Shown here in pieces: positions 45,071-54,594 of a stretch of 64,000 nt of DNA. Source of the DNA: Gemmatimonadaceae bacterium (GTDB lineage Bacteria > Gemmatimonadota > Gemmatimonadetes > Gemmatimonadales > Gemmatimonadaceae). The notes beneath the pieces are model-generated. The model did no database searches. It saw nothing but the letters and a program-made list of their open reading frames with translations, and was not told the DNA's origin. The DNA lies in contig JANYHT010000029.1 of NCBI GenBank assembly GCA_025358925.1, positions 1 through 64,000 of the forward strand. The letters are read 5' to 3'. A program made the position numbers and the translations under genes. Position 1 is the stretch's first letter, and each line of letters opens with the position of its first letter.

Positions 45071-45201
45071 GCGCGATTGGATCGTATCGAACAAATGATG
45101 GACGCCACGCAATTCGAAGTTAAACGGATCCCCGAAGACCAGCGTTTTACAACGAAGCTGTAGACGCAGCGTGCGACTTCGAAGATCGGGGGACGCGCGA
45201 A

Positions 45202-46737
45202 TTAACGTTTGCCGTCGCGAGCGATCTTGACCACATCGTACATCGCCAGCTGCACGCCGTGCCCGATATTTATTGTATCGAGCGGTGTGATGCGTAATGA
45301 GTCTGACTCTAAGGCAGTGGACGCCGGGGTCCACTCCGTCAAGTCGGGTCGCAGGCGCTCCACGAGTACGGCACGTGTCCACGCACGTTCGCTCGTGTCG
45401 CGCCACGCGAGGTGTCGCGAATCTTTACAGAGACAAACCACTCTCGCCCTACGAACACCGAGAGCGACTCCAAGTTGACCGGCCTGCATCCAGTTACGGG
45501 TCAGCAACACGGGCGACGTCGCAGCAAACCGGCCCAATGCGTCGAGTCGACGCACAGCACCATCCCAGGACACGGTGTCACGAGTCGGTTCCGAGGCGCG
45601 CGCGCGGTCCGACAACAGCGCATCGACGATGCCCCAACGCATTTGCGCCAGCAGTACGAGTACGACGACCGACGTGGCGATCACGCTGCTTCGCATCCAC
45701 CGCACGGGCCACGCGGCGCGGCGACTCGTCGCGGCATCAGCCCAGGCGCCAAGCAACGGAAACACAAATAGCCAGCCGGGCGCCTGCCAATGCGGAAGTC
45801 CGCGAACGCCTCCCAGTGTGACGAGTGTGAACAGTGCGATCGGTACGACCGCCAGACACACGCAATACCAGCGCGCGAGGTCTGTCGGCCCGACGCGTAA
45901 CGCTTGCCACAGCGCAATGCACAACGGAACTGCAATCCATGGCAATAACCACAATAATTGACCGGCCACATTTTCGGCGAACGGAGCAAGGGCCACGTGT
46001 TGCGGCACCGCCCGTGCGCCTTGAAATGCGAACGACACCCACTGGTGTGTTGCGTTCCACCACACAATGGGCACCAACGCGAGCGTCGCAATCGCGACTG
46101 CCCTCCACGGTCCTGGAGTGCGCACTACTCGTCGCCCATGTGATGTTGTGAGCACAAAGAGCAACACACCGCACGCAATGAGCACGGCATGGTACTTGGA
46201 CAGCAGCGCGAGACCGAAGGCAACGCCAACCGAAGGCCAACGCCACCATTGTGCCACGCTGTGCGAAGCGCGCGTTGGACTCGTCGGCGCGCGTACGACG
46301 AGCATCGGCGCCATGAGCAGCGCGCCAACGCTGGTGGCGGCGACGAGCGGACCATCTGGTAATACCCACGTTCCCGTCGTGACACCCAGGACACCACTGA
46401 GGGCCAACGCACCTGCAGCGAAGCGACCCGCGCGCTCGGTAAACAAGTACGTCGTCAGCGACGCAATCGCCCACAAGGTAAGCGTGAAGAGCAACACGAA
46501 CGGCAGCCGCATCAACAGCGTGTTCGTGCCGCGCGACATCTCAGTCATTGCGCCCGCAATCCAAAAGTGCAGCGGCGGATGATCGAAGTAACTGAGCGAT
46601 AATGGACGAGCCACTGTGAGAGCGTACGACTCGTCAATACCAAAGCCGGTGAGGTCGGCCACTAGCAGACGGACCACAAAACTCACAAGCAGAATAAATC
46701 CGAGCGATGGAAACGGATGACCAGTGCGGGCCGTCAT
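45202..46737 (-). CDS. GT39/ArnT-like membrane glycosyltransferase
   Basis: A 511-residue polytopic inner-membrane enzyme that should transfer a sugar from a polyprenyl-phosphate donor. The first periplasmic loop has the family's FGIDESYALTVARPLSLSYF, then DHPPLHFW. TGTWVLPDGPLVAAT and about ten hydrophobic helices follow. The C-terminal periplasmic domain is about 110 residues. The ATG at 46737 overlaps the PHP-gene stop as ATGA, so the two are translationally coupled. Acceptor unknown. Confidence 0.82.
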   Translation of the reverse strand: MTARTGHPFPSLGFILLVSFVVRLLVADLTGFGIDESYALTVARPLSLSYFDHPPLHFWIAGAMTEMSRGTNTLLMRLPFVLLFTLTLWAIASLTTYLFTERAGRFAAGALALSGVLGVTTGTWVLPDGPLVAATSVGALLMAPMLVVRAPTSPTRASHSVAQWWRWPSVGVAFGLALLSKYHAVLIACGVLLFVLTTSHGRRVVRTPGPWRAVAIATLALVPIVWWNATHQWVSFAFQGARAVPQHVALAPFAENVAGQLLWLLPWIAVPLCIALWQALRVGPTDLARWYCVCLAVVPIALFTLVTLGGVRGLPHWQAPGWLFVFPLLGAWADAATSRRAAWPVRWMRSSVIATSVVVLVLLAQMRWGIVDALLSDRARASEPTRDTVSWDGAVRRLDALGRFAATSPVLLTRNWMQAGQLGVALGVRRARVVCLCKDSRHLAWRDTSERAWTRAVLVERLRPDLTEWTPASTALESDSLRITPLDTINIGHGVQLAMYDVVKIARDGKR

Positions 46738-47960
46738 CCTCGCAAACGTGCATCGGCGAGGCGTGCGAGGCGACGGCGCCGAAGCCCAACAAACCGCCAA
46801 CCGAGCGAGCCATACGAGAGTACCCAAAAGATGCGCCACCGAATGGTCCGCGGCCAATCGACAATCGGTGCAACGCGCGCTAACTCACGCCCATCCCACC
46901 GAATGACGGGATTCGTCAAGAGCATCGTGCTATCACCTTGCGCAACGACGCGCAAATAGCCGTCACCCTGCGCGGCGACGACCGACAGCCGCCCGCGCCT
47001 CGCCGCAGTACCCGTGGCCCGGGCCCGCACGGTACCATCTTCGCCGACGATACGCAGATCGGTGACCGCGCCCGACACAGCAACGGATACCGTGTCACCA
47101 CGCATTTGCAGCGACTGCAATTGCAGCGGCATCTGACCATTCTCTGTGTGTATCCCGTACGCGCGTCCTGCGCGGAGCGCATCAATGATGTCCTGCGTAT
47201 CAGGGGTACGTGCGTACACTTCCGTCGCGTTGATGCCCGTGACTTCAGCGTCTGTGACATTGTGTGAGTCGTCATCGGCTAACAGCCATACGGGATGGCC
47301 GCTAGACAGCGCGGCATCCCATTCGTCTTCCGCAGGGAGTGAATAGCGGTTGAGCACTTCGAGAAGATCATAGTCGCTGAGGTAACGCAGGTCGTCTGGC
47401 GTGTACGCATTGCGCACACGCGGATGCGCAATGGCGACAAGCGCTGCATTACTACGCAGTTTGGTAAGAATATTCTGCTGCTGATTGCGCGATTGCCAGA
47501 ATGGATAGTCCAACCATGTCACATGTTCAGTGCCCAATACCAATTGATGCGCTTTGAAGATGTTCAATCCGTGTTCGTAGACAGGAAACGTCCCCTCGAC
47601 TCGCGAACGCGGAGACGTGCTGTAGTTGGAAACGCCGATGACGTCGTAATGGAGCTTGCGATACGCCGCAACGACGCTGTCGGCGCTCTGATCGCCGCTC
47701 GTTAAGCCGCCCCACACGCGAGAGTGCGCATGAAAGTTGGCCAGTTGCCATCGACCGGGCGCCGTAGGCAGGTTCGCGTACGGATTGTACCACGACGACC
47801 CCGCGAATGCCCGCGGCGGGACCACGTGAAAAAATGGTGTGCAGGCGTACACGACCGAGACGACGAACAGCATCGCGACGAGTGGCGCAACGAAGAAGGC
47901 ACCAATCCGCTTCGCGTGGGGCAAGCCAGCGCGCGCAGTCTTGTAAAAATCGTTAACCAT
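46734..47960 (-). CDS. Membrane-anchored PHP-domain metal hydrolase-like protein
   Basis: A 408-residue protein. One N-terminal membrane segment (IGAFFVAPLVAMLFVVSVVY) is followed by a PHP-type domain. LANFHAHSRVWGG carries the first His pair. VIGVSNYS, LVAIAHPRV and WLLADDDSHN carry further metal ligands. A beta-rich C-terminal domain (about 300-370) and a last hydrophobic segment (FWVLSYGSLGWRFVGL) follow. It probably acts as a periplasmic phosphodiesterase/phosphatase. The start ATG 47960 is preferred, with ATG 47984 possible. It overlaps the glycosyltransferase start. Confidence 0.75.
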   Translation of the reverse strand: MVNDFYKTARAGLPHAKRIGAFFVAPLVAMLFVVSVVYACTPFFHVVPPRAFAGSSWYNPYANLPTAPGRWQLANFHAHSRVWGGLTSGDQSADSVVAAYRKLHYDVIGVSNYSTSPRSRVEGTFPVYEHGLNIFKAHQLVLGTEHVTWLDYPFWQSRNQQQNILTKLRSNAALVAIAHPRVRNAYTPDDLRYLSDYDLLEVLNRYSLPAEDEWDAALSSGHPVWLLADDDSHNVTDAEVTGINATEVYARTPDTQDIIDALRAGRAYGIHTENGQMPLQLQSLQMRGDTVSVAVSGAVTDLRIVGEDGTVRARATGTAARRGRLSVVAAQGDGYLRVVAQGDSTMLLTNPVIRWDGRELARVAPIVDWPRTIRWRIFWVLSYGSLGWRFVGLRRRRLARLADARLRG

Positions 47961-48069
47961 GAATTCCGCTAGAGCCTGAAGCATCGAAAGGGTGACACGG
48001 CAATTTTCTCGTACCCTACGGCCGACTGCCAGCACTGGCCGCATGCAGGCTCCGCGGCGACCTTTCGCT

Positions 48070-48834
48070 ATGGCCTCACAATTCGTTGATCCCAGACTGC
48101 CTCGCCGCATCGATCGCTGGCGTAGTCCCGCCCTCGGCCTCGAGATGCCGATTGTGACGTACGGATATGCCGGCCAGCCCGTCTTACTCTTTCCGACCGC
48201 CGCTGCAGACTTTCTCGAGAATGAGCGGTTTTGGTTGCTGAAAGCCATCGAGCCCATGCTGATGGCGGGCCGACTCCGCGTATTTTCCATCGACAGCATC
48301 AACCGCATGGCCTGGATGGATCGCAAAATGCCGGTGCCAGAACAAGCGCGACGCCAAGCGTTATACTCGCGCTACGTTGAAGAAGAAGTGGTGCCATTTA
48401 TTCGGCATACTACGGGCGACGATCATGCGCGAGCCCTCACCACCGGTGCAAGTTTTGGATGTTTTCATGCGGCCAACGCATTTTTCCGCCGACCGGATTT
48501 GTTTGGGGGGGTCATCGGCATGAGCGGATTCTACGACTTGTCGCCGAGTTATTTCAAAGGCTATACAGATCAGGATTGCTATTTCAACAATCCGATGTGG
48601 TACGTCACCAACCTCGAAGATGGAACGCTTGATACGCTGCGCCACCATTCACGCATCGCGCTGGTTGCGGGCCAAGGCGCGTACGAAGCGCCGCACGCAA
48701 CGCAAACCTTTCACGATCTGCTTGATCGCAAAAGCATTCCACACATTTTCGATTTGTGGGGACACGACGTGAATCACGACTGGCCATGGTGGCGCAAGAT
48801 GCTACCGCATTATCTCGAACGTCTCGGAGTCTGA
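48070..48834 (+). CDS. Esterase family (PF00756) protein
   Basis: A 254-residue cytosolic alpha/beta hydrolase. The start RRIDRWRSPALGLEMPIVTY, a GQPVLLFPTAAADF segment, and the nucleophile motif TTGASFGCFHAANAF fit the putative-esterase family. SGFYDLSPSYFKGY follows. The likely His is in GHDVNHDWPWW. It is first in a five-gene plus-strand operon and ends 2 bp before the dipeptidase. Substrate unknown. Confidence 0.8.
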   Translation: MASQFVDPRLPRRIDRWRSPALGLEMPIVTYGYAGQPVLLFPTAAADFLENERFWLLKAIEPMLMAGRLRVFSIDSINRMAWMDRKMPVPEQARRQALYSRYVEEEVVPFIRHTTGDDHARALTTGASFGCFHAANAFFRRPDLFGGVIGMSGFYDLSPSYFKGYTDQDCYFNNPMWYVTNLEDGTLDTLRHHSRIALVAGQGAYEAPHATQTFHDLLDRKSIPHIFDLWGHDVNHDWPWWRKMLPHYLERLGV

Positions 48835-48836
48835 CT

Positions 48837-50180
48837 ATGCGCCACTCGTCGCATCACGCACGTTCGATAGTCGCGCGTACATTCGCGTCGGCACTGGTCA
48901 TCACGTCGCTTACCGCCACAGTCGTCGCGGCACAAGTGTTGAAAGCTCCCAGCTTGGCAACACAACGCCTGAAGAACGCCGACCTCGCGACTCGTGTTGC
49001 GCACGTCCGCGCGTTGCTCAAAACCACACCGTTAGTCGATGGGCACAACGATTTGCCATGGGCGATTCGCGAAACAAAGAACAATCCGCGCGACGTCATT
49101 GCGTACGATTTACGCGCGACGCCATCGGGCATGACGGACATTGCGCGCTTACGAACAGGCGGTGTCGGTGGTCAGTTCTGGTCAGTGTACGTGCCGGGCG
49201 AAGTGAAAGACTCCGGTTACGCGCGCATCCAACTCGAGCAGATTGATATTGCGCATCAAGTGATTGCGCGCTATCCCGAGGTGTTCGCAACGGCACTGAC
49301 GGCAGCGGATGTGCGCGCGTCGTACAAGCGAGGGAAAATCGGGTCTTTACTCGGTATGGAAGGCGGGCACGCCATTGAAAATTCGCTTGGCGCCCTGCGC
49401 GCCTACTACGATCTTGGCGTGCGCTATATGACACTCACGCACAACGTCACGCTCGACTGGGCCGACGCGGCGCTCGATGTGCCGAAGCACAACGGACTCA
49501 CCGCCTTCGGCAAAGAAGTAGTTCGTGAAATGAATCGACTCGGCATGCTCGTCGATTTGTCACACGTATCTCCCGGCACGATGAGTGCGGCACTCGACGT
49601 CACGGAGGCGCCAGTCATTTTTTCACATTCTGCCGCTCGTGCGGTAACGGATGTTCCACGCAACGTACCGGATTCTATTCTTGCGCGATTGCCGAAGAAT
49701 GGTGGCGTCGTGATGGTGTATTTCGTGCCGAGCTTTATGTCGCAGACCGTTATTGACTTCGAGAAACTCGCCACGGGTGCGCGTGATTCGATCATCAGAC
49801 TTTCTCCGACCGACAAAGACGCGCAAGTAAACAGTCTGGCGGTGTGGCGCACGCAACATCCCGCTCCACGCGCGACAATTGCCGACATCGCGAATCATAT
49901 GGATCATATCAAGCAGGTGGCTGGGGCCGCGCACGTGGGTATCGGCGGCGACTTCGATGGCATCACCGACACTGTGCTCGGTCTCGAAGACGTGTCGAAG
50001 TATCCGGATTTGTTCGCTGAGTTGGTGCATCGCGGCTGGACGGATGCTGAGCTGCGCGGTGTGGCGTCGGAGAACGTGTTGCGTGTGTTGACACGCGCCG
50101 AAGCTGTTGCTGCACGCTTGCGCAAAGCACGTCCGGCCTCAACTAAAACCATCGAACAACTTGATGGAAAGCGCATGTAG
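48837..50180 (+). CDS. Secreted membrane dipeptidase (peptidase M19)
   Basis: A 447-residue zinc dipeptidase with signal peptide (FASALVITSLTATVVAA-Q). Metal ligands of the renal-dipeptidase family are visible: H70 and D72 in VDGHNDLPW, E175 in LGMEGGHAIE, H243 in LVDLSHVSPG and H264 in VIFSHSAAR. GIGGDFDGI near the end is also conserved. It should cleave dipeptides, possibly including D-amino-acid ones, in the periplasm. It follows the esterase by 2 bp. Confidence 0.92.
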   Translation: MRHSSHHARSIVARTFASALVITSLTATVVAAQVLKAPSLATQRLKNADLATRVAHVRALLKTTPLVDGHNDLPWAIRETKNNPRDVIAYDLRATPSGMTDIARLRTGGVGGQFWSVYVPGEVKDSGYARIQLEQIDIAHQVIARYPEVFATALTAADVRASYKRGKIGSLLGMEGGHAIENSLGALRAYYDLGVRYMTLTHNVTLDWADAALDVPKHNGLTAFGKEVVREMNRLGMLVDLSHVSPGTMSAALDVTEAPVIFSHSAARAVTDVPRNVPDSILARLPKNGGVVMVYFVPSFMSQTVIDFEKLATGARDSIIRLSPTDKDAQVNSLAVWRTQHPAPRATIADIANHMDHIKQVAGAAHVGIGGDFDGITDTVLGLEDVSKYPDLFAELVHRGWTDAELRGVASENVLRVLTRAEAVAARLRKARPASTKTIEQLDGKRM

Positions 50181-50225
50181 TCTGTTGGGCAACCGCGTTT
50201 GTTTTCCTTTCGCCGGAGCTGTCGC

Positions 50226-51377
50226 ATGTCCCTGAATCGTCGCTCGTTTCTCAAATCATCTGCGTTGCTGGGCGGTGCGATCGGGTTTGGTGGTTTACCG
50301 TCGCTCGCGCACGGATTTACTGCGGACGGTATCGATCACTGCGCACGTAACACTGTGCCCACACCGTTGCGCATTCTGATTCTTGGCGGCACCGGGTTTA
50401 TCGGTCCGTATCAAGTGCAGTATGCGCTCGACCGGGGTCACTCCGTGACGCTGTTCAATCGCGGTCAAACCAACTCCTCGCTCTTCCCCAACGTCCCGCG
50501 CTTGATTGGCGATCGCAATCTCCCTGACGGTCACAAGGCGTTGGAGAGTGGCACGTGGGATGTCGTGATTGACAACCCGACCGCGAATCCAAAGTGGGTG
50601 CGCGACGCTGGCAAAGCACTGAAGGGTCGCACCAAACACTACATCTTTGTCTCAACGATCTCGGTATTTTCTACGCTTTCAAAACCGTTTGATGAAAACG
50701 GTCCGCTCAACACACCGGTGGATATCGACGCGCCGTTTGATGTCGCGAAGTATGGCGCGAACAAAGTGCGCAGTGAAATCGAAGCAAAGACGCAATTTGG
50801 GAGTGCGCTCACGATTGTCCGCCCCGGCTTGATTGTCGGTCCGGGAGATTTGTCAGATCGATTTTCGTACTGGCCCGTGCGCATCGATAAGGGCGGAGAA
50901 ATTCTGGCGCCGGGTACACCGAGTGATCCGGTGCAATATGTTGATGCGCATGATCTGAGCGAATGGATCGTGCGACTCGCGGAGCAGCGGACGTTTGGCA
51001 CATTCAACGCGACGGGCCCAAAAACGCCGACTAATATTGCTGAGCTTCTGTATGGCATTAAAGCGGTAACGACGAGTGACGCAAAGTTTATTTGGGTGCC
51101 TGCCGATTTTCTTGCAGAGAAGAAAGTGCGGGCGTGGAGTGAGATGCCGGTGTGGGTGCCGTCCACGGGCGACACGGCCGGTTTCGCTCGCGTGATTTGC
51201 ACGAAAGCTTACGCAGCGGGGCTAACATTTCGTCCGCTCGCCGATACCGCGAAAGACACACTCACGTGGTATCACGGACGACCCGCTGCCGAACAAGAAA
51301 AGGCACGTGCTGGATTGGCCACTGAGAAGGAAGTGGCGGTGTTAGCGGCGTGGAAATCGAAGCAGGGAGCGCTATGA
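50226..51377 (+). CDS. NAD-dependent epimerase/dehydratase-like protein, Tat-exported
   Basis: A 383-residue protein. A twin-arginine signal (NRRSFLKSSALLGGAIGFGG) precedes an extended SDR domain with ILILGGTGFIGPYQV and VTLFNRGQTNSSLFPNV. The region VSTISVF ... YGANKVRSE replaces the classic YxxxK with YGANK. IVRPGLIVGPGDLSDRFSYW is conserved. Export of an NAD-binding enzyme requires folding with cofactor before translocation, consistent with Tat. Its paralogue follows immediately and overlaps by 4 bp. Confidence 0.85.
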   Translation: MSLNRRSFLKSSALLGGAIGFGGLPSLAHGFTADGIDHCARNTVPTPLRILILGGTGFIGPYQVQYALDRGHSVTLFNRGQTNSSLFPNVPRLIGDRNLPDGHKALESGTWDVVIDNPTANPKWVRDAGKALKGRTKHYIFVSTISVFSTLSKPFDENGPLNTPVDIDAPFDVAKYGANKVRSEIEAKTQFGSALTIVRPGLIVGPGDLSDRFSYWPVRIDKGGEILAPGTPSDPVQYVDAHDLSEWIVRLAEQRTFGTFNATGPKTPTNIAELLYGIKAVTTSDAKFIWVPADFLAEKKVRAWSEMPVWVPSTGDTAGFARVICTKAYAAGLTFRPLADTAKDTLTWYHGRPAAEQEKARAGLATEKEVAVLAAWKSKQGAL

Positions 51378-52426
51378 ACACGCCACAGAACGCGTCACAT
51401 GCAACCATAGCGCCACTGCGAATTTTGATTCTTGGCGGTACCGGATTCATTGGACCGCATCAAGTGGAGTACGCAATTGCGCGTGGACATACGGTCACCT
51501 TGTTCAATCGCGGGCAAACAAATCCAGGATTGTTTCCGGGCGTTGAGAAGCTGGTTGGTGATCGGAACGCACCCGATGGCTACAAAACATTGGCTGGACG
51601 CACGTGGGATGTGGTGATCGACAATCCGACACAAATTCCGCGGTGGGTGCGCGAGGCTGGCGCTGCACTGAAAGACAGTGTGTCACGCTACGTGTTTGTC
51701 AGCACGCTCTCGGCGTTCAAGAATCGTGCAGCAGTTGGCATCACCGAAGATGGACCGCTTAATGATCCGGCGCTGGCAGATGCGACACCACCAACGTCAA
51801 CGTATGGCCAACTGAAGGTGCGCTGTGAGATGGATGCGCGCGCAATCTTTGGTGACCGCGCGTTGATTGTGCGACCGGGGCTCATCGTCGGTCCGGGTGA
51901 TTTGTCGGATCGATTTTCGTATTGGCCCGTGCGTATTGAGCAAGGAGGTGAAGTGCTTGCGCCCGGTACACCGGACGATCCCGTTGCGTTTATCGACGCG
52001 CGTGATCTCACCGAATGGATGATTCGTTTGTGTGAGCAGCAGGCCAGCGGCACGTACAATGCTGTTGGTCCGCGCTATGGTCTTACCGTGGCGCAGATGT
52101 TGTACGGTATCAAGGCCGTCACCACGAGCAGTGCGACATTCACGTGGGTTGACGCGGATTTTTTGCTCGCGCGAAAACTTCGCCCGTACACGGAGTTACC
52201 CGTGTGGATGCCACCGCGTGGTGATAGCGCGGGATGGGCGCGCATGAATGTGTCGAAAGCGCTTGCGGCGGGACTCACGTTTCGACCGCTCGCGGAAACG
52301 GCGCGTGATACGCTCACATACTACCACGCGGAATCACCCGAACGTCAGGCCACGTTGAAGGCCGGATTGCCGCCCGAGAAAGAACGCGAGGCGTTGACCG
52401 CATGGCACGCCGCAGGACACGAATAG
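51374..52426 (+). CDS. NAD-dependent epimerase/dehydratase-like protein, cytosolic paralogue
   Basis: A 350-residue protein closely related to the preceding one over its whole length (both carry ILILGGTGFIGP, TLFNRGQTN and IVRPGLIVGPGDLSDRFSYW) but without any signal peptide. The active-site segment is VSTLSAF ... YGQLKVRCE, giving YxxxK. The ATG overlaps the upstream stop as ATGA. The pair clearly arose by tandem duplication. The substrate is probably a sugar derivative but is not identified. Confidence 0.85.
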   Translation: MNTPQNASHATIAPLRILILGGTGFIGPHQVEYAIARGHTVTLFNRGQTNPGLFPGVEKLVGDRNAPDGYKTLAGRTWDVVIDNPTQIPRWVREAGAALKDSVSRYVFVSTLSAFKNRAAVGITEDGPLNDPALADATPPTSTYGQLKVRCEMDARAIFGDRALIVRPGLIVGPGDLSDRFSYWPVRIEQGGEVLAPGTPDDPVAFIDARDLTEWMIRLCEQQASGTYNAVGPRYGLTVAQMLYGIKAVTTSSATFTWVDADFLLARKLRPYTELPVWMPPRGDSAGWARMNVSKALAAGLTFRPLAETARDTLTYYHAESPERQATLKAGLPPEKEREALTAWHAAGHE

Positions 52427-52427
52427 C

Positions 52428-53774
52428 GTGACCGTGTTGGACGTGCGTAAACGAACGCTAACCGATCGATTGGCCCGACTGGTCACGATCGAGCCCGGAG
52501 AGATGCGTGCCACGCTGCTGGCGTTCACGTTTTTCTTCTTCTTGCTGGCCAGTTATTTCATTTTACGCTCCATTCGTGATGCACTCGGTGTGCAGGCGGG
52601 CGTGACCAACTTGCCATGGCTGTTTACAGGTACGTTGTTATCAACACTCACGTTGCAGCCCCTATTTTCGCAGCTGGTGGCGCGCGTGCCAGTGCGTCGG
52701 TTCATCCCGATGGTCTACCGATTTTTTGGCGCGTGTCTTGTGCTCTTTGCGTCGGCGTTAGCATTCTTGCCAACGAGTGACGAACGTTGGATTACCAATA
52801 TTTTCTTTGTGTGGACGAGCGTCTTCAATTTGTTTGTCGTGTCCGTGTTTTGGAGTTTTATGTCCGACACGTTTCGCAGCGAGCAAGGGAAGCGATTATA
52901 CGGGTTCATCAGTGTGGGTGGCACTATTGGTGCGATGGCGGGGTCCGCGATTACGGCGCTGCTCGCCAAGCAGATTGGCACGACGGTGTTACTCGTGGTC
53001 TCGGCGGTGTTGCTCGAGGTATCAGTGCAGTGCATGCGTCGTGTGCCTGCCAGTTTTCGCGCGGATACGCGTGAGCGTGAAGAGGCCCAGCGTCCTATTG
53101 GCGGCAGCAATCTGTCGTGGATCACGCATGTGTTGAAGTCGCCGTATCTCATGGCGATTTGCTTGTTCATGCTGATGTTCACCATTGGAACGACCGTATT
53201 GTACTTCCAACAAGCGGAGATTGTGAAAGCCGCGTTCAGTGATCGCAATGCGCGCACGGCATTCTTGGCGCGGATCGATTTCACCGTGCAAACGTTGACG
53301 GTGCTTGCGCAGCTCGTTCTCACCGGCCGGATTATTAAATGGTTAGGAGTTGGTGTGACATTGGCCATCTTGCCCGTGATGAGCATCATTGGATTTACTG
53401 CGCTCGGCGTTATGCCGACGCTTGGACTCTTTGTCGCCTTTAGCGTGTTGCGTCGTGCGGGGAATTATGCCTTTGCGAGTCCGGGTCGCGAGGTGTTGTT
53501 CACGGTGGTATCACCGGAGGACAAGTACAAGGCCAAGAATTTCATTGACACCTTCATCTATCGCAGCGGTGATCAGATTGGCGCGTGGAGCTACGCAGGC
53601 ATGGCGTCGCTGGGCTTCGCGGTGACGTCGATTTCACTGGTGGCCGCGCCGATGTCGGCAATCTGGTTATTCGTGGCGCTGTGGCTCGGCCGACGACACG
53701 CCCGCCTGCAAGCGGCGGAGGTCTCGGAGACCGTCGCACCAGTGACGTCGAGCGCGTTTACGACGGCGTACTAA
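52428..53774 (+). CDS. Tlc-type NTP/NDP exchange transporter family protein
   Basis: A 448-residue membrane protein with about eleven helices, of the ATP:ADP antiporter (Tlc) family. Diagnostic segments are FFFFLLASYFILRSIRDALG, then NIFFVWTSVFNLFVVSVFWS, SEQGKRLYGFISVGGTIGAM, and near the end SPEDKYKAKNFIDTFIYRSG. GTG at 52428 starts 1 bp after the epimerase stop. In free-living bacteria the substrate is unclear and need not be ATP. The end overlaps the convergent exported protein gene by 17 bp. Confidence 0.85.
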   Translation: MTVLDVRKRTLTDRLARLVTIEPGEMRATLLAFTFFFFLLASYFILRSIRDALGVQAGVTNLPWLFTGTLLSTLTLQPLFSQLVARVPVRRFIPMVYRFFGACLVLFASALAFLPTSDERWITNIFFVWTSVFNLFVVSVFWSFMSDTFRSEQGKRLYGFISVGGTIGAMAGSAITALLAKQIGTTVLLVVSAVLLEVSVQCMRRVPASFRADTREREEAQRPIGGSNLSWITHVLKSPYLMAICLFMLMFTIGTTVLYFQQAEIVKAAFSDRNARTAFLARIDFTVQTLTVLAQLVLTGRIIKWLGVGVTLAILPVMSIIGFTALGVMPTLGLFVAFSVLRRAGNYAFASPGREVLFTVVSPEDKYKAKNFIDTFIYRSGDQIGAWSYAGMASLGFAVTSISLVAAPMSAIWLFVALWLGRRHARLQAAEVSETVAPVTSSAFTTAY

Positions 53775-54405
53775 CCACTCGAATAAATCCATCATACTTC
53801 CACACACCACCGACGCGTAACCAACGTTCACAAAACGCGTAGCTGGCCGATTGCGGCGTGCCGGCGTTTGCCGCAAATGTTGTGGTGTACCACACGTTGA
53901 GTTCGTGCGAGAGGTCACCACGTTCAATGCGCGTCACCGCAAGCCAAAGCGAGTTGACGGGGGCCGGACATCCCTTGCCCTCACACGGCGGCAATTCCAG
54001 CTTGCGCGCGTCAACCCAGCCGTCCACCGCAGTGAATGCGCGCGGCGAAAGTTCGACCGTGCGCCCTAAATACTTTCGCACTGCTTCGATCGTTTCGAGA
54101 CGTCCAAACGCGCGCCGATCATATTTTAGAATCGGCACGGCACCTGGCTTGTCCTGTGTGACAATGCGTGTGATGACGTGTTCGATGAGGTCGCTGGGAT
54201 CGGGCATGGACCATGCACCACCGGAAGCAACCGGAGCGCGACTCACCGGCCGCTTGGCCACCGTGCCGCGCTGTGCGACGAGCAGCGTCGGTGCGACAAG
54301 CAGCGTCGGTGCGACAAGCAGTGCACCGATGAGCATGGAACGACGCATGGAATGGCGCATGGCGCCGCGCGGCAATAGGCCTCGTGTACGTACGTTTCCG
54401 AACAT
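53758..54405 (-). CDS. Exported hypothetical protein with repeat-expanded signal peptide
   Basis: A 215-residue protein. The ATG at 54405 has GAGG upstream and gives a long N-terminal region ending in the hydrophobic MLIGALLVAPTLLVAPTLLV-AQ. The h-region contains tandem LLVAPT repeats. The mature domain (about 90-215) has WVDARKLELPPCEGKGCPAP and DLSHELNVWYTTTFAANAG. No family was recognised. It converges on the antiporter gene. Confidence 0.6.
   Translation of the reverse strand: MFGNVRTRGLLPRGAMRHSMRRSMLIGALLVAPTLLVAPTLLVAQRGTVAKRPVSRAPVASGGAWSMPDPSDLIEHVITRIVTQDKPGAVPILKYDRRAFGRLETIEAVRKYLGRTVELSPRAFTAVDGWVDARKLELPPCEGKGCPAPVNSLWLAVTRIERGDLSHELNVWYTTTFAANAGTPQSASYAFCERWLRVGGVWKYDGFIRVVSTPS
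54273..54326 (-). repeat. 18-bp tandem repeat inside a signal peptide
   Basis: Three consecutive 18-bp units (54273-54290, 54291-54308, and a partly diverged 54309-54326) encode repeated LLVAPT in the hydrophobic core of the exported protein. The first two units differ at one base. The repeat keeps frame, so copy number could vary without breaking the gene. Confidence 0.75.
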
Positions 54406-54594
54406 GACCGTACCTCGCAGACGCGTCAACAAACATCCAGCACCGCCACGGTGGCGATGCGCGACAAACCTCGATGTCACAATGCTAGCGATGGAGCACC
54501 CGTCTCGTAGCTGAGCACGCAAAGATGTACTTCACTCGACAGTATGACGGTGACATCGCGCACAATCCAACTCCGTTCCCACACCTAAGCCCGC

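Noticed and set aside
52428-53774. Tlc antiporter as a sign of an intracellular energy parasite
   Set aside because: The window is rich in biosynthetic and secreted hydrolase genes, and Tlc-like proteins also occur in free-living bacteria.
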